Positions 49,338-59,408 of a stretch of 59,495 nucleotides of DNA are shown piece by piece. A program made the translations under genes and the position numbers. A model generated the notes under the pieces. That model saw only the letters and a list, made by a program, of their open reading frames with translations, was not told where the DNA came from and ran no database searches. Positions within the stretch are counted from its first letter, which is position 1; each line of letters begins with the position of its first letter. Source of the DNA: an uncultured Octadecabacter sp. (GTDB lineage: Bacteria; Pseudomonadota; Alphaproteobacteria; Rhodobacterales; Rhodobacteraceae); NCBI GenBank assembly GCA_937891785.1, contig CALAGN010000004.1:1-59495 (forward strand), written 5' to 3'.

Positions 49338-49816
49338 CACTTGCAAGTTGGCTCCTGATGCGTCGCTTATTCCTTGCTCTTGTTGTTGCAAGCCTCCCGC
49401 TATCGATTTCGGCCCAGGTCGTCAGCACGTGCGACTGGCGTGCATCGGCCCGTGCCATCGTTGAGCCATGGGAAGAAAACAGCATAACCTTCGCCAACGG
49501 AGCGATCCGCGTTGCACTGCTTGAAATCATCGAACCCGCAGCCGGGGCATCGTATCTGTTGATCCTGACGCGCCCTGACGATGAAATGGGTGACCCCCAG
49601 TGCTTTGTCATCGGGTTCGGTGACGGGGTAGGTTATGCGGATATGTCTTTCAGCGAACTAGTCTCGGCCTATGACCCGGCGCGCGGGCTGATCCTGACCA
49701 TTCCCGTGCAAATATTTTCGCCCGAGGAAAGCTTCAGGAATTCTGCCCAGCTGGAAATTACCGTCAACCAAGCCATGGGCATCGTGGCCGCAACGAGCAA
49801 GTTAGGCGTCGAATGA
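49334..49816 (+). CDS. Exported hypothetical protein
   Basis: This is a 160-residue protein with an N-terminal signal peptide (hydrophobic [14 protein letters not shown], cleavage after ISA). The second in-frame ATG at 49358 would give a tidier signal ([11 protein letters not shown]). The mature part has two cysteines (STCDWR and DPQCFVIGF) that could form a periplasmic disulfide, and a predominance of beta-type sequence. I do not recognise a family. It sits between pdxJ and a Dabb-domain gene with ATGA overlaps at both ends, so it is coexpressed with them. Confidence 0.72.
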   Translation: MTLASWLLMRRLFLALVVASLPLSISAQVVSTCDWRASARAIVEPWEENSITFANGAIRVALLEIIEPAAGASYLLILTRPDDEMGDPQCFVIGFGDGVGYADMSFSELVSAYDPARGLILTIPVQIFSPEESFRNSAQLEITVNQAMGIVAATSKLGVE

Positions 49817-50127
49817 TCAACCATTGCGCCATGCTGAAACTGCGCGCTGATCATGATGCGGGTGAACTACAACAGATCATGACGGGGCTTGCGGCACTTG
49901 TCGGGCAGATCGACGGATTCCTGGGGTTTGAGCATGGCCCCAACATCGACCTTGAAGGCAAGTCGCAAGACTATGCAGCAGGTTTCGTTGCGCGCTTTGA
50001 AAGCCGCGCATCGCTTGAGACTTACGCCGCCAATCCAGACCACCGCGCCCTTGGCACGCGACTGGTTGCCCAGTGTCAGGGCGGCGGCGATGGAATCAGC
50101 GTCTTTGATGTCGAAAGCGCGCTATGA
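49813..50127 (+). CDS. Dabb (stress-responsive A/B barrel) domain protein
   Basis: This is a 104-residue protein with a single Dabb/dimeric alpha-beta barrel fold. It starts [20 protein letters not shown] and has the middle pattern [39 protein letters not shown]. Small proteins of this type act as stress proteins or, in some cases, cofactor-free monooxygenases or cyclases. No catalytic assignment is possible here. It overlaps its neighbours by ATGA, including acpS downstream. Confidence 0.8.
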   Translation: MINHCAMLKLRADHDAGELQQIMTGLAALVGQIDGFLGFEHGPNIDLEGKSQDYAAGFVARFESRASLETYAANPDHRALGTRLVAQCQGGGDGISVFDVESAL

Positions 50128-50525
50128 TCCTTGGCATTGGCACCGACCTCGCAAATATCGAACGTATCCAAGGCACGCTTGACCGTTTTGGCGACAGGTT
50201 CCGTAACCGCGTGTTCACTGACGTGGAACAACGCAAAGCCGAACGGCGCAAAGACGTAGCAGGCACATATGCCAAACGCTGGGCCGCAAAAGAGGCCTGT
50301 TCCAAGGCGCTGGGCACTGGCCTGCGTATGGGCATTTCGTGGAAAGACATGGCGGTGTCCAATTTGCCCACCGGCCAGCCCGTTATGGCCGTCAGCGGTT
50401 GGGCAGCGCAACGCCTTGCCGAAATGACGCCCGCGGGCTTTGAGGCGATCATTCACGTAACTTTGACCGATGATCACCCTTGGGCGCAGGCCTTTGTTGT
50501 GATCGAAGCACGCCCCATCGCTTGA
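50124..50525 (+). CDS. acpS: Holo-[acyl-carrier-protein] synthase
   Basis: AcpS transfers 4'-phosphopantetheine from CoA to a serine of ACP, activating fatty-acid synthesis. The 133 residues contain [13 protein letters not shown] at the N-terminus (metal-binding Asp) and [16 protein letters not shown] (near 51-66, Glu ligand), the two AcpS signatures. It lies in the order common in alphaproteobacteria, pdxJ, acpS, lepB, rnc, era. Confidence 0.95.
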   Translation: MILGIGTDLANIERIQGTLDRFGDRFRNRVFTDVEQRKAERRKDVAGTYAKRWAAKEACSKALGTGLRMGISWKDMAVSNLPTGQPVMAVSGWAAQRLAEMTPAGFEAIIHVTLTDDHPWAQAFVVIEARPIA

Positions 50526-50576
50526 CAGCCAAGGGCGAGGGCCGCATGTAGCAGCCAACCAATGATAGGAAGACGC

Positions 50577-51431
50577 ATGTCCGAGACATCCGGCCTTTGG
50601 GCCAGCATTAAGGAAACGATCAAGACGGTAGTCTATGCACTGCTGATCGCGGGCGTGTTTCGGACGTTGTTATTTCAACCGTTCTGGATTCCATCGGCGT
50701 CGATGAAAGACACGCTGCTGATCGGCGACTTTCTGTTCGTGAACAAGATGGCTTATGGCTATTCCTATGCGTCTTGCCCCAGCATCATTATTCCGCGTAT
50801 CGGCCTTGATGTGGACGCCGAGGATTTCTGCGGCGTGTTCAAAAGCGACGATGACGATACCAGCGGCGGAACCCGCCTGTTCGGATCAATGCCAGAACGC
50901 GGTGATGTTGTCGTGTTTCGCCACCCCGTCACGGGCCGTGACTTTATCAAGCGCCTGACCGGCCTGCCCGGTGATCGTATCCAGATGCGCGACGCTGTGC
51001 TTTATATCAACGACGAAGCAGTGGTTCTGGAAGACGACGGATCATTCGTTGAAACCATGGAGCGCCAAGGCTCGCAAGGAGCGCTGCCGCGTTGCCGCAA
51101 CGGTGCCGTCGGCATGGGTGCTGATTGCGAAAAGACCCGTCAGATTGAGACGTTTCCGGAAGGAAACAGCCACGGCATCCTGAACATCGGCACAACAGGG
51201 TTGGATGACACGGGCGTCTTTACTGTGCCCGAAGGCCATTTCTTTTTCATGGGCGATAACCGCGATAATTCGACTGACAGCCGTGTGCCACAAAATGCGC
51301 GTGGTGTAGGGTTTGTGCCATTTGAAAATATCGTTGGTCGTGCAGATCGCATCATGTTCTCGTCCGCTGGACGCTCAATGTTGGCGTTCTGGACATGGCG
51401 TAGTGATCGCTATTTCAAGGCGATCGAGTGA
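50577..51431 (+). CDS. lepB: Signal peptidase I
   Basis: LepB is an inner-membrane protease that removes signal peptides of exported proteins. The 284 residues start with one membrane helix (about 14-35). They carry the catalytic Ser in [10 protein letters not shown] (residue 42), the general-base Lys in [13 protein letters not shown] (about 125) and the [11 protein letters not shown] motif near 228. A polar, Cys-containing insertion (about 62-100) lies between the Ser and Lys boxes. The ATG at 50577 with AGGAAG upstream is preferred over one 15 bp earlier. The stop overlaps the rnc GTG (GTGA). Confidence 0.95.
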   Translation: MSETSGLWASIKETIKTVVYALLIAGVFRTLLFQPFWIPSASMKDTLLIGDFLFVNKMAYGYSYASCPSIIIPRIGLDVDAEDFCGVFKSDDDDTSGGTRLFGSMPERGDVVVFRHPVTGRDFIKRLTGLPGDRIQMRDAVLYINDEAVVLEDDGSFVETMERQGSQGALPRCRNGAVGMGADCEKTRQIETFPEGNSHGILNIGTTGLDDTGVFTVPEGHFFFMGDNRDNSTDSRVPQNARGVGFVPFENIVGRADRIMFSSAGRSMLAFWTWRSDRYFKAIE

Positions 51432-52108
51432 AATTGGCAGCCGATCTAAGCGCGTTCGCGCGCCAGCTTGGCCATGAATTTGCTGCGCCGGAATTGCTTG
51501 TGCGTGCCGTTACGCATTCGTCGATGGCCACGCCACATCGTGATGATAATCAGCGGCTCGAATTCCTTGGCGACCGCGTGCTGAACCTCGTGATTGCCGA
51601 TGCGATTTTTGCCGCGGATCCAAGTGCCGCCGAGGGTGAATTGGCCGTGCGCTATAACCACCTTGTGCGCAAGGAAACCTGCGCCGATGTGGCCCGCGAA
51701 TGGGGCTTGGGCGACGTTCTGAAAATTGGCCGCTCTGAAATGAAAAGCGGTGGACGTCGCAAGACTGCCATCCTTGGTGACGCGCTCGAAGCAGTCATTG
51801 CCGCGATCTATCTTGATGCGGGGCTTGAGGCGGCACGGGCTGTGATCCTGCTCACGTGGGGCGAGCGAATTTCGACCGCCGCGTCAGAATCCAAGGATGC
51901 CAAAACCACCTTGCAGGAATGGGCGCAGGGTCGGGGCATTCCGCCACCACAATACGTTGAAATTACCCGCGAGGGGCCAGACCACGCGCCTGTTTTCCTG
52001 ATCGAAGCGCGTTTAGAAACCGGCGAAGCGGCACAAGCCAGCGCCACCCCGAAACGCCAAGCCGAACAAGCCGCAGCAACAGCACTTTTGCAGAAAGTCA
52101 GCGCATGA
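51428..52108 (+). CDS. rnc: Ribonuclease III
   Basis: This enzyme cleaves double-stranded RNA, including rRNA precursors and structured mRNAs. The 226 residues contain the catalytic domain with the signature [20 protein letters not shown] (Glu and Asp ligands) and [14 protein letters not shown]. The C-terminal double-stranded RNA-binding domain starts at about residue 155 ([30 protein letters not shown]). It starts at a GTG that overlaps the lepB stop, and its stop overlaps the era ATG (ATGA). Confidence 0.96.
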   Translation: MKLAADLSAFARQLGHEFAAPELLVRAVTHSSMATPHRDDNQRLEFLGDRVLNLVIADAIFAADPSAAEGELAVRYNHLVRKETCADVAREWGLGDVLKIGRSEMKSGGRRKTAILGDALEAVIAAIYLDAGLEAARAVILLTWGERISTAASESKDAKTTLQEWAQGRGIPPPQYVEITREGPDHAPVFLIEARLETGEAAQASATPKRQAEQAAATALLQKVSA

Positions 52109-53022
52109 ACGATGCGACCACCTCAGCCGGATTTGTTGCCCTGATCGGCGAACCAAATGCCGGAAAATCGACGCTGTTGAACCGCATGGTTGGCGCGAAA
52201 GTCAGCATCGTGACCCACAAGGTTCAAACCACCCGCGCGCGTATTCGCGGCGTGGCGATGGATGGCGATGCGCAGATCGTGTTCGTCGACACACCCGGCC
52301 TTTTCGCCCCCCGTCGCCGCCTTGATCGCGCGATGGTCGCCGCTGCCTGGAGTGGGGCTGCGGATGCTGATGTGATCGTGCTGATGATCGAAGCCAATCG
52401 CGGGATCACGCAGGGAGTCGAGGCGATCTTGGAGAAGCTGGCTCAGGTTGGTCAAGGCCGTACCGTCGCGCTGGCGATCAATAAGATCGACCGCGTGAAA
52501 TCGGAACAACTGCTTGAGCTGACCCAAAAGATGAACGAGCGTTTCGCCTTTGCCGATACGTTCATGATCTCAGCCGAAAAGGGCCATGGCTGCGACACCT
52601 TCCGCACATGGCTGGCCGACAAGATGCCCGAGGGTCCGTGGCTTTATCCCGAAGATCAAATTGCTGATTTGCCGATGCGGATGATTGCCGCCGAAGTGAC
52701 CCGCGAAAAACTGACCCTGCGCCTACATCAGGAACTGCCTTACCAATTGACGGTCGAGACCGAAAACTGGGAAGAGCGCCCAGACGGGTCGGCCAAGATT
52801 GACCAGATCATTTACGTCATGCGTGATGGCCACAAGGGTATCGTGCTGGGTAACAAGGGCGAAACGATCAAATCCGTAGGCAAGGCCGCGCGCGAAGAAT
52901 TGGTCGAATTTCTGGGTCGCAAGGTGCACCTGTTCTTACAAGTGAAAGTGCGCCCGAACTGGCTCGAGGAAAGCGAACGCTATTCCGAAATGGGCCTTAA
53001 TTTCAAAGATGGGAATGCATGA
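52105..53022 (+). CDS. era: GTPase Era
   Basis: Era is an essential ribosome-assembly GTPase that binds the 3' end of 16S rRNA. The 305 residues show G1 GEPNAGKST (15-23), the TTRARIRG switch I, G3 DTPG (near 53), G4 NKID (near 126), G5 SAEKGHG, and a C-terminal KH domain with [22 protein letters not shown]. Overlaps of ATGA type with rnc and with the DUF1491 gene indicate a coupled operon. Confidence 0.97.
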   Translation: MNDATTSAGFVALIGEPNAGKSTLLNRMVGAKVSIVTHKVQTTRARIRGVAMDGDAQIVFVDTPGLFAPRRRLDRAMVAAAWSGAADADVIVLMIEANRGITQGVEAILEKLAQVGQGRTVALAINKIDRVKSEQLLELTQKMNERFAFADTFMISAEKGHGCDTFRTWLADKMPEGPWLYPEDQIADLPMRMIAAEVTREKLTLRLHQELPYQLTVETENWEERPDGSAKIDQIIYVMRDGHKGIVLGNKGETIKSVGKAAREELVEFLGRKVHLFLQVKVRPNWLEESERYSEMGLNFKDGNA

Positions 53023-53348
53023 CGCGGCTTACAGCTGATATTTGGGTTTCGGCCTATTTGACGCGGTTGCGCCTGCAAGAAATTCCAGCGTTTGTCGTCG
53101 CCAAAGGCGATGCGACGGCGGGGACCGTCATCGTCAAACTCAACACATTGGATGGGCAGGCCTGTGCCTTTCACCGCTCTTTTGACCTGATGACGGGTGA
53201 ACGCACTTGGGCGGTTCTGGCCGAAGGGGTCGAGGCCGACGTGGACGCTTCCCTGGGCAAGCAACGCAGTTTTGATCCCGACCTTTGGGTGATCGAGGTC
53301 GAGGACCGCGCGGGCCGTCACCTGCTGGATCAACCGGGCCTTGAATAA
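53019..53348 (+). CDS. DUF1491 family protein
   Basis: This is a 109-residue soluble protein ([20 protein letters not shown]; later AGTVIVKLNTLDGQACAFHR, WAVLAEGVEADVDASLGKQR, FDPDLWVIEVEDRAGRHLLD). It fits DUF1491, which regularly lies between era and recO in alphaproteobacteria. The WVIEVEDRxGRHLL end is its most typical part. No function is known. It overlaps era by 4 bp. Confidence 0.88.
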   Translation: MTRLTADIWVSAYLTRLRLQEIPAFVVAKGDATAGTVIVKLNTLDGQACAFHRSFDLMTGERTWAVLAEGVEADVDASLGKQRSFDPDLWVIEVEDRAGRHLLDQPGLE

Positions 53349-53375
53349 CGGCTCACGTTCGGGCCTGATCACACG

Positions 53376-54101
53376 ATGATTGAATGGCGCGATGAAGGCC
53401 CGCTGATTGCGGTGCGTAAACACGGCGAAACCTCGGTGATCATCGAGGTGTTCACGGCTGAACATGGTCGTCACGCTGGCGTCGTGCGTGGTGGGACCAG
53501 CCGCAAAATCTCGGCAACGCTTCAGCCGGGAACCCAGATCGAGATCACTTGGAAAGCACGGCTCGAGGAGCACTTGGGCAGTATCACCGTCGAGCCCCAG
53601 CGCAGTCGCGCGGCGCAAGTCATGCAGGATCGGATGGCGCTGGCGGGGCTGAATGCGGTCTGTGCGATCCTGTCGTTTTTTCTCCCCGAGCGCGAACCAC
53701 ATGCTGCACTTTATGCGCGGACTGTCGCCTTGATGGACTTGCTGGGGCAGGGCGATGTCTGGCCGCTCGCCTACTTGCAATGGGAAATGGCGCTGTTGGA
53801 AGAATCGGGCTTTGGGCTTGATTTGTCTGCCTGTGCGGTCACCGGCACGAACGAGGATTTGTGTTTTGTGTCGCCCCGCACGGGCCGCGCCGTAAGCCGG
53901 GAAAACGCGGGGCCGTGGGTGGACAGGTTGCTGCCACTATCGCCCGCGTTAGTCGGGCGTGACAATACGGATGCAAACATCCTGCTAGGACTGCAAACCA
54001 CGGGCTATTTCTTTGAACATCATCTTGCGCCCTCGCTGGGGAATCGGGCATTGCCAGCATCCCGCGCGCGGCTTCTGGATGTGCTGAACCGTCAGTCCTG
54101 A
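53376..54101 (+). CDS. recO: DNA repair protein RecO
   Basis: RecO acts with RecR and RecF to load RecA on SSB-coated single-stranded DNA. The 241 residues have the N-terminal OB fold ([35 protein letters not shown]) and the alpha-helical C-terminal part ([44 protein letters not shown]). The zinc-binding cysteines seen in some RecO proteins are reduced here to Cys in SACAVTG and [10 protein letters not shown]-type positions. Its 3' end overlaps the convergent META-domain gene by 10 bp. Confidence 0.94.
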   Translation: MIEWRDEGPLIAVRKHGETSVIIEVFTAEHGRHAGVVRGGTSRKISATLQPGTQIEITWKARLEEHLGSITVEPQRSRAAQVMQDRMALAGLNAVCAILSFFLPEREPHAALYARTVALMDLLGQGDVWPLAYLQWEMALLEESGFGLDLSACAVTGTNEDLCFVSPRTGRAVSRENAGPWVDRLLPLSPALVGRDNTDANILLGLQTTGYFFEHHLAPSLGNRALPASRARLLDVLNRQS

Positions 54102-54484
54102 TCGGCCTTGAACACCATTTCACGCCCCGCATCGTTGCGCAGGATTAGGGTGTCGCCAAAAACTTCAGACAGGCCCATTTCCCCTAACGCGGTTAAGAAT
54201 TGCGTTTCAGTATTCAGATCGGGACAGGCCATGCGTGTTGCGCCGATGCCTTCGGCTTTGAACCAAGGATAGGGCACCGTCTGCGTTGCGAAATAGCCAT
54301 TGCATGGCGCTTGGCCGGTGATCGCGCCTTCCTGGGAAAACTGGATTGTGGCGCGCGCGCTGAACGGCGCGCCGTCCAGTTCGATCAGGCGGAAAACGGT
54401 GTCCCGACCGGCGTATCGGGAAATAGTTTCATCCCCCCAACAGCCCGCGAGGGCGGTGACTAAGGCGATTGGCAGTAACCGCAT
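54092..54484 (-). CDS. META-domain lipoprotein (HslJ-like)
   Basis: This is a 130-residue protein with a lipoprotein signal (LVTALAGC, acylated Cys near residue 15). A META-domain core follows: [19 protein letters not shown], the conserved [12 protein letters not shown] segment (CN as in the SGCNRFxG-type motif of HslJ), and [24 protein letters not shown] proteins such as HslJ sit in the cell envelope and are linked to heat and novobiocin tolerance in E. coli; the role here is unknown. The start at 54484 lies 4 bp past the acyl-CoA dehydrogenase stop, so they share a transcript. Confidence 0.8.
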   Translation of the reverse strand: MRLLPIALVTALAGCWGDETISRYAGRDTVFRLIELDGAPFSARATIQFSQEGAITGQAPCNGYFATQTVPYPWFKAEGIGATRMACPDLNTETQFLTALGEMGLSEVFGDTLILRNDAGREMVFKADQD

Positions 54485-54488
54485 CCCC

Positions 54489-56168
54489 CTAGCCCAACAA
54501 GCGTCGCGCGATAACCTGCGCTTGAATTTCGGCGGCGCCCTCAAAGATGTTCAGGATACGCGCGTCACACAAGATCCGGCTGACCTTGTATTCCAGGGCA
54601 AACCCGTTGCCACCGTGGATTTGTAATGCGTTGTCAGCTGCTGCCCAAGCCACGCGCGCGCCGAGCAATTTCGCCATACCAGCCTCAAGATCGCAGCGAC
54701 GGCCGTTGTCTTTTTCGGCGGCGCTGAAATAGGTCAACTGCCGTGCAACCATGATTTCGACCGCCATCATCGCCAGCTTGCCCGCCACACGGGGAAACGC
54801 AATCAGGGATTTGCCAAATTGCTTGCGGTCTTGCGCGTATTGCATGCCGACGTCCAAGGCCGACTGCGCCACACCAATTGCGCGTGCTGCGGTCTGGATG
54901 CGGGCAGATTCAAATGTCTGCATCAGTTGCTTAAAGCCTTTGCCTTCTTCCCTGCCCAGCAGGTTTTCACCGGCAACGTGGAAGTTATCAAACGCCAGTT
55001 CGTATTCTTTCATGCCGCGATATCCCAGCACCTCGATCTCGCCGCCTGTCATGCCTTGAGTTGGGAAGGGGTTGGCATCGTCACCTGGCGTCTTTTCGGC
55101 CAGAAACATCGACAAGCCACGGTGGTCGGTGCTGTCAGGATTGGTGCGCACCAGAAGCGTCATCACATGGGTGCGCGCTGCGTGGGTGATCCATGTTTTG
55201 TTGCCTGTGATGCGGTAATCGTTGCCGTCTTTGACCGCGCGGGTGCGCAAGCTTCCAAGGTCGGATCCGGTGTTGGGTTCGGTGAACACGGCCGTGGGCA
55301 GCTTTTCAGCTGAGGCCAATGCGGGCAGCCACTTTTGCTTTTGTTCCTCAGTGCCACCGCAGATGATTAATTCCGCCGCAATCTCGCTGCGGGTACCGAG
55401 TGATCCAACGCCGATGTAGCCGCGCGAGAGTTCTTCGGACACGACGCACATCGACGCTTTGGACAGGCCAAAGCCGCCGTATTCTTCGGGGATCGTCAGC
55501 CCGAACACGCCCATTTCGGCCAGTTCCTCGATGATCGCCATCGGGATAAGCTCATCTTTGAGGTGCCAGTCGTGCGCATATGGTTCGACCTTTTCCACAG
55601 CAAAGCGGCGGAATTGTTCGCGGATCATTTCCAATTCGTCATTAAGACCGGTCGCCCCGACGGTGATATTGGCGCTGTGGTCTTGCATCAGTGCGACAAG
55701 GCGCATTCGTGCGGCTTGTGTGTTGCCTTGTCGAGTCAGCGTCTGAATTTCATCGCCCAACAGCCCGCGCATTTGGTCTTGTGTCAGGCCGATATCCTGA
55801 AGGCGGACGATCTCACCCTGGCTCATCGGGATGCCGCCGGAGATCTGCGCAAGGTATTCGCCAAACGCGATCTGATGGATAAGCTGCTCGACCTCGCCGA
55901 ATTTCCCGTCGGCTTGTAGCCGCTCTGCCCAGGCTTGCATCTGTCGCAGACTTTCAGCGTAGGTCGCAAGCCACGCAAGGCCATGCGCGGCGGTCTGGTG
56001 CTGTTCGATCAAGGCGCCTGATACGCGGTCGCCGTCCGTGACCGTCGCGCGGACAAGATCGGTCGCGCTCGTAAGGATATCCTGAATTGGCTTCACGGCA
56101 GCGCCGGTAAGTTTCAGCAAGTTAGCAAGAACCGGTGTCATTGTCATATCCTGTCCGTCGTGTGGCAT
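54489..56168 (-). CDS. Acyl-CoA dehydrogenase with N-terminal extension, methylsuccinyl-CoA dehydrogenase type
   Basis: This is a 559-residue FAD enzyme. The last 390 residues are a standard acyl-CoA dehydrogenase (FTEPNTGSDLGSLRTRAVK; TGNKTWITHAA; AQDRKQFGKSL; QIHGGNGFALEYKVSRILCD). About 165 residues precede the dehydrogenase domain (AAHGLAWLATYAESLRQMQA; FGEYLAQISGGIPMSQGEIVR). That extension marks the methylsuccinyl-CoA dehydrogenase (Mcd) group, which converts (2S)-methylsuccinyl-CoA to mesaconyl-CoA in the ethylmalonyl-CoA pathway. The assignment is by architecture. The other pathway genes are not adjacent. The ATG at 56168 has GGAGG 5 bases upstream; an alternative ATG lies at 56147. 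Confidence 0.82.
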   Translation of the reverse strand: MPHDGQDMTMTPVLANLLKLTGAAVKPIQDILTSATDLVRATVTDGDRVSGALIEQHQTAAHGLAWLATYAESLRQMQAWAERLQADGKFGEVEQLIHQIAFGEYLAQISGGIPMSQGEIVRLQDIGLTQDQMRGLLGDEIQTLTRQGNTQAARMRLVALMQDHSANITVGATGLNDELEMIREQFRRFAVEKVEPYAHDWHLKDELIPMAIIEELAEMGVFGLTIPEEYGGFGLSKASMCVVSEELSRGYIGVGSLGTRSEIAAELIICGGTEEQKQKWLPALASAEKLPTAVFTEPNTGSDLGSLRTRAVKDGNDYRITGNKTWITHAARTHVMTLLVRTNPDSTDHRGLSMFLAEKTPGDDANPFPTQGMTGGEIEVLGYRGMKEYELAFDNFHVAGENLLGREEGKGFKQLMQTFESARIQTAARAIGVAQSALDVGMQYAQDRKQFGKSLIAFPRVAGKLAMMAVEIMVARQLTYFSAAEKDNGRRCDLEAGMAKLLGARVAWAAADNALQIHGGNGFALEYKVSRILCDARILNIFEGAAEIQAQVIARRLLG

Positions 56169-56248
56169 GCGGGCCTCCATTGTGCAGGTGCAGAGATAAT
56201 CTGTTTGCAACTGCAGCGCAATAATAAGTCGTAAAACAAACCCGAAAA

Positions 56249-56275
56249 GACAATTAATGTCGCGAAGGAATTGTC
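56249..56275. promoter_or_regulatory. Inverted repeat between the mcd-like and TSUP genes
   Basis: GACAATT (56249-56255) and AATTGTC (56269-56275) are perfect 7-bp arms with a 13-bp spacer, in the divergent promoter region. It is a candidate operator; the regulator is unknown. Confidence 0.4.
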
Positions 56276-56311
56276 GTGCGCCGCGCCGACACGCAGGATA
56301 TTACTTTCCCC

Positions 56312-57079
56312 ATGCCGGCTATATTTGAAATATTGGGCGTTGAAACGCTCCTCCTCGCCTTCCTGATCACGCTCTTTGGCGGGCTGATCAAGGGCATGGT
56401 CGGATTCGCGATGCCAATGGTAATGATTTCGGGGCTGACGACGATCATGGCGCCGGAACTGGCGCTTGCTGCGCTGATCCTGCCTACGCTGCTCGCGAAT
56501 AGTGTGCAGGCGCTGCGACAAGGACCAAAGGCGGCGTCGAAATCAGTGCGTCGGTTCGGGGTGTTTCTGGCCGCGGGCCTTTTGGTTCTCATGCTGAGTG
56601 CGCAACTCGTGCGCGTCCTGCCTGCGAATGTGATGTTTCTACTGATCGGCGGGCCGGTAGTCGCCTTTACGGCGATGCAATTACTCGGGTGGAAACCGCG
56701 CCTTTCCAATCCATCCCGTATGATCGAAGGGGTTGTAGGGGGCTTTGCCGGTTTCATCGGCGGGCTGTCGGGCATATGGGGTCCGCCTACAGTGGCTTAC
56801 CTCACGGCGATTGATACGCCCAAGCACGACCAGATGCGTATTCAGGGCGTCATCTATGGTCTTGGCGCGTTGGCCCTGACCGTGGCGCATATGAAGTCAG
56901 GCGTGTTGCGGATGGAAACCGCGCCGCTGTCGGCGCTAATGATTCTGCCTGCAGGCATAGGCATGTGGATCGGGCTGCGCTTGCATGATCGGATTGATCA
57001 AAAAGTATTCCGCAAGGCGACGTTGCTGGTGTTGTTTGTTGCAGGGCTAAACCTGATCCGGCGCGGGCTACTAGGCTAG
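56312..57079 (+). CDS. Sulfite exporter TauE/SafE (TSUP) family membrane protein
   Basis: This is a 255-residue inner-membrane protein with about eight helices in two related halves. The TSUP hallmarks are FLITLFGGLIKGMVGFAMPM near the N-terminus and VVGGFAGFIGGLSGIWGPPTVAYL in the second half, with the paired G-x-x-G-x-x-G-F/W-G-P elements. Members carry organic or sulfur anions such as sulfoacetate, sulfite or 3-sulfolactate. The substrate here is unknown. The ATG at 56312 gives the usual N-terminus; a GTG start at 56276 is possible. Its stop overlaps that of the convergent DUF3859 gene. Confidence 0.87.
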   Translation: MPAIFEILGVETLLLAFLITLFGGLIKGMVGFAMPMVMISGLTTIMAPELALAALILPTLLANSVQALRQGPKAASKSVRRFGVFLAAGLLVLMLSAQLVRVLPANVMFLLIGGPVVAFTAMQLLGWKPRLSNPSRMIEGVVGGFAGFIGGLSGIWGPPTVAYLTAIDTPKHDQMRIQGVIYGLGALALTVAHMKSGVLRMETAPLSALMILPAGIGMWIGLRLHDRIDQKVFRKATLLVLFVAGLNLIRRGLLG

Positions 57080-57633
57080 GATAGCAAGTCCTCGAAACCG
57101 CAGGCGTTGGCCAGTTGCGGCATCGCGTCCGGCTCCACCACATCAAACCCCACGCGATAGATGACTTCTCCATCGACGCTGGCTTCCATCTGCCAATGTC
57201 CGAGGACCAGTTCATAGTTATAGTCGAACTGATAAAAGGTAAGCGATGTACCTCGCCCACTGATTGCCGTGCCATAGACCTGCACGGTCGTCCCATCAGC
57301 GCCCATCGGTGGGTGCGTTACGGTCATCGTCACGCTATCAATGCCAAGCACGCTTTGGGCTTGCGATTTGACACCAAACCCCACGCCCAGCACTGCAGGC
57401 ACAAACCGTGCAGACGAGATAAAGTCGGGTTCGCCTTTGATGATATTGGTTGACCCGGCAACCGTGCCCGGTGCGTCGTTCAGGCCGACGATTTCTTGCG
57501 CACAAATAATGCCCACGTCGATGACCGACAGCTGCGGGCTGACATAGTCGTCGGGATTGGGCGGCAATGTCTCGGCCAACGCAGCGCTGGCAAATACAAT
57601 GGCAGCGCAGGTGGTGAAGGTGCGGTCGAACAT
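57076..57633 (-). CDS. DUF3859 domain exported protein
   Basis: This is a 185-residue protein with a signal peptide (cleavage after ALA, near residue 20). A DUF3859 domain follows, beta-rich with segments FVPAVLGVGFGVKSQAQSVLG, VTMTVTHPPMGADGTTVQVYG and LTFYQFDYNYELVLGHWQME. Three Cys are present, one (ICAQEIVG) near residue 44 and one near the C-terminus (ANACGFEDLL). No function is known for the family. It lies 51 bp downstream of pckA on the same strand. Confidence 0.78.
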   Translation of the reverse strand: MFDRTFTTCAAIVFASAALAETLPPNPDDYVSPQLSVIDVGIICAQEIVGLNDAPGTVAGSTNIIKGEPDFISSARFVPAVLGVGFGVKSQAQSVLGIDSVTMTVTHPPMGADGTTVQVYGTAISGRGTSLTFYQFDYNYELVLGHWQMEASVDGEVIYRVGFDVVEPDAMPQLANACGFEDLLS

Positions 57634-57684
57634 GCCCCTAAGGTGGCGCGGCGCGGCTGCATGTTCAACCGTGATTTTTGTGCA

Positions 57685-59283
57685 CTAACCGATTGCTGCG
57701 GCTTTGACGTCATCGTCGATGAACGGGGCGTATTGGCCAAAGTTGTCCGCAAACATCTGCACCAGCTTGGCAGCTTGCGCATCATAGGCGTTGCCGTCAG
57801 ACCATGTGTCACGCGGGTTCAACAATTTGTTGTCCACGCCTTGCACTGCCGCTGGAACGTCAAAGCCAAAGTTAGAGTCTTTGCGGAATTCCGATTCCAC
57901 AAGTGATCCGTCCAAAGCGGCTGTCAAAAGCGCACGCGTTGCCTTGATTGGCATCCGCGAGCCGATGCCATAGGCTCCACCCGTCCAGCCGGTGTTCACC
58001 AACCAGCAAGTCGCGCCGTGATTGGCGATCTTTTCTTGCAACAGCTTGCCATAGACTTCGGGACGTCGCGGCATGAACGGCGCGCCAAAACATGTGCTGA
58101 ATGTGGGTTCGGGTTCGGTGACGCCGGTTTCCGTGCCAGCAACCTTGGAGGTGAAACCTGACAGGAAGTGATACATCGCCTGCGCTGGTGTCAGCCGCGA
58201 AATCGGAGGCAATACACCAAACGCATCACAGGTCAGCATAATGATGTTCTTGGGGTGCCCACCAAGCGAGTTTTCGGATGCATTGCTGATATAGTGCAGC
58301 GGGTAGGCGCAACGCATGTTGGCGGTCAGGCTGTCATCAAAGAAATCCAGTTCTTTGGTGTCGGGATGATAGACCATGTTTTCGATGACGGTATTTGGCA
58401 TCTTAGTGGTGGCGTGAATCTCGGGCTCGGCCTTGGCGTCAAGACCGATTGTCTTGGCGTAACAACCACCTTCAAAGTTAAAGATGCCACGATCCGACCA
58501 GCCGTGTTCATCGTCACCGATCAGCACGCGGGACGGGTCAGCCGAAAGCGTCGTCTTACCAGTGCCCGAAAGACCAAAGAACACGGCAGCATCGACAGGG
58601 TTATCTTTGGCGTGGTTGGCGCTGCAGTGCATTGGCATAATGCCCTGTTCAGGCAGCAGGTAGTTCAGCAGGGTGAACACCGACTTCTTGTTCTCGCCTG
58701 CGTATTCGGTGCCGCCAATCAAGATCAACTTTTGTTCGAAATTCAGCGCAATCACTGTTTCACTACGGCAACCGTGGCGGGCCGGATCGGCCTTGAAGGT
58801 TGGGCAGTTGATGATTGTGTAATCGGGCGCGAATGTCGCAAGTTCTGACACCGCGGGGCGACGCAGCATCGTGCGAATAAACAGCCCGTGCCAGACAAGC
58901 TCGGTCACGACGCGGACATCCAGGCGGTGCGCCGGGTCGGCACCTCCAAACAAGTCCTGAACGGTGTAGGTGCCACCTTTCATATGTTCGAGCATATCGC
59001 CGTGCAGACGTTCAAACGCATCAACATCCATTGGCGGGTTGTTTTCCCACCAGATCGTGTCTTGCACCGACGGGCTGGACACAACGAATTTGTCCTTGGG
59101 CGAGCGGCCTGTATGTTTGCCGGTTGTAACCAGCAGCGTGCCGCCTTGGCCTTCGACACCTTCACCAGCGGCAAGGGCGGCGGCCATCAATTCATCTTCG
59201 GAGTAGTTGTAATAGACCTGGTCGAGCCCTGTGATGCCCTGATTTTCAAGCTTCATCGTCGGGTTGACCGTTCCGTGGTCCAT
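57685..59283 (-). CDS. pckA: Phosphoenolpyruvate carboxykinase (ATP)
   Basis: PckA converts oxaloacetate and ATP to PEP, the entry step of gluconeogenesis. The 532 residues match the ATP-type family: [13 protein letters not shown] near 54-66, [12 protein letters not shown] near 132, MHCSANHAK (Mn-binding His) near 218, the kinase P-loop [14 protein letters not shown] (237-250), [21 protein letters not shown], and [16 protein letters not shown] near the end. The start at 59283 gives [17 protein letters not shown]; the frame is open upstream but those residues are foreign to the family. Upstream lie two direct repeats that may be regulator sites. Confidence 0.96.
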   Translation of the reverse strand: MDHGTVNPTMKLENQGITGLDQVYYNYSEDELMAAALAAGEGVEGQGGTLLVTTGKHTGRSPKDKFVVSSPSVQDTIWWENNPPMDVDAFERLHGDMLEHMKGGTYTVQDLFGGADPAHRLDVRVVTELVWHGLFIRTMLRRPAVSELATFAPDYTIINCPTFKADPARHGCRSETVIALNFEQKLILIGGTEYAGENKKSVFTLLNYLLPEQGIMPMHCSANHAKDNPVDAAVFFGLSGTGKTTLSADPSRVLIGDDEHGWSDRGIFNFEGGCYAKTIGLDAKAEPEIHATTKMPNTVIENMVYHPDTKELDFFDDSLTANMRCAYPLHYISNASENSLGGHPKNIIMLTCDAFGVLPPISRLTPAQAMYHFLSGFTSKVAGTETGVTEPEPTFSTCFGAPFMPRRPEVYGKLLQEKIANHGATCWLVNTGWTGGAYGIGSRMPIKATRALLTAALDGSLVESEFRKDSNFGFDVPAAVQGVDNKLLNPRDTWSDGNAYDAQAAKLVQMFADNFGQYAPFIDDDVKAAAIG

Positions 59284-59374
59284 GTCTCTTACTCCTGATT
59301 TGCGGCCCGTTTGAGCCCAAGACAATCGACGCTTAACATGGCTTGTTCGGCGGTGAATAGGCGGCTTTGTCACA

Positions 59375-59408
59375 GTTAGCGCAATCAAATGCGCCGTTAG
59401 CGCAATCA
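59375..59408 (-). promoter_or_regulatory. Tandem direct repeats in the pckA promoter region
   Basis: TGATTGCGCTAAC (minus-strand reading) occurs exactly twice, at 59387-59375 and 59408-59396. The repeats are 21 bp apart, two helical turns, about 100 bp before the pckA start. Direct repeats at helical spacing are typical of OmpR-type response regulators. In many alphaproteobacteria pckA lies beside chvI-chvG, and those genes could begin just beyond the window. The repeat is seen; the regulator is a guess. Confidence 0.55.
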
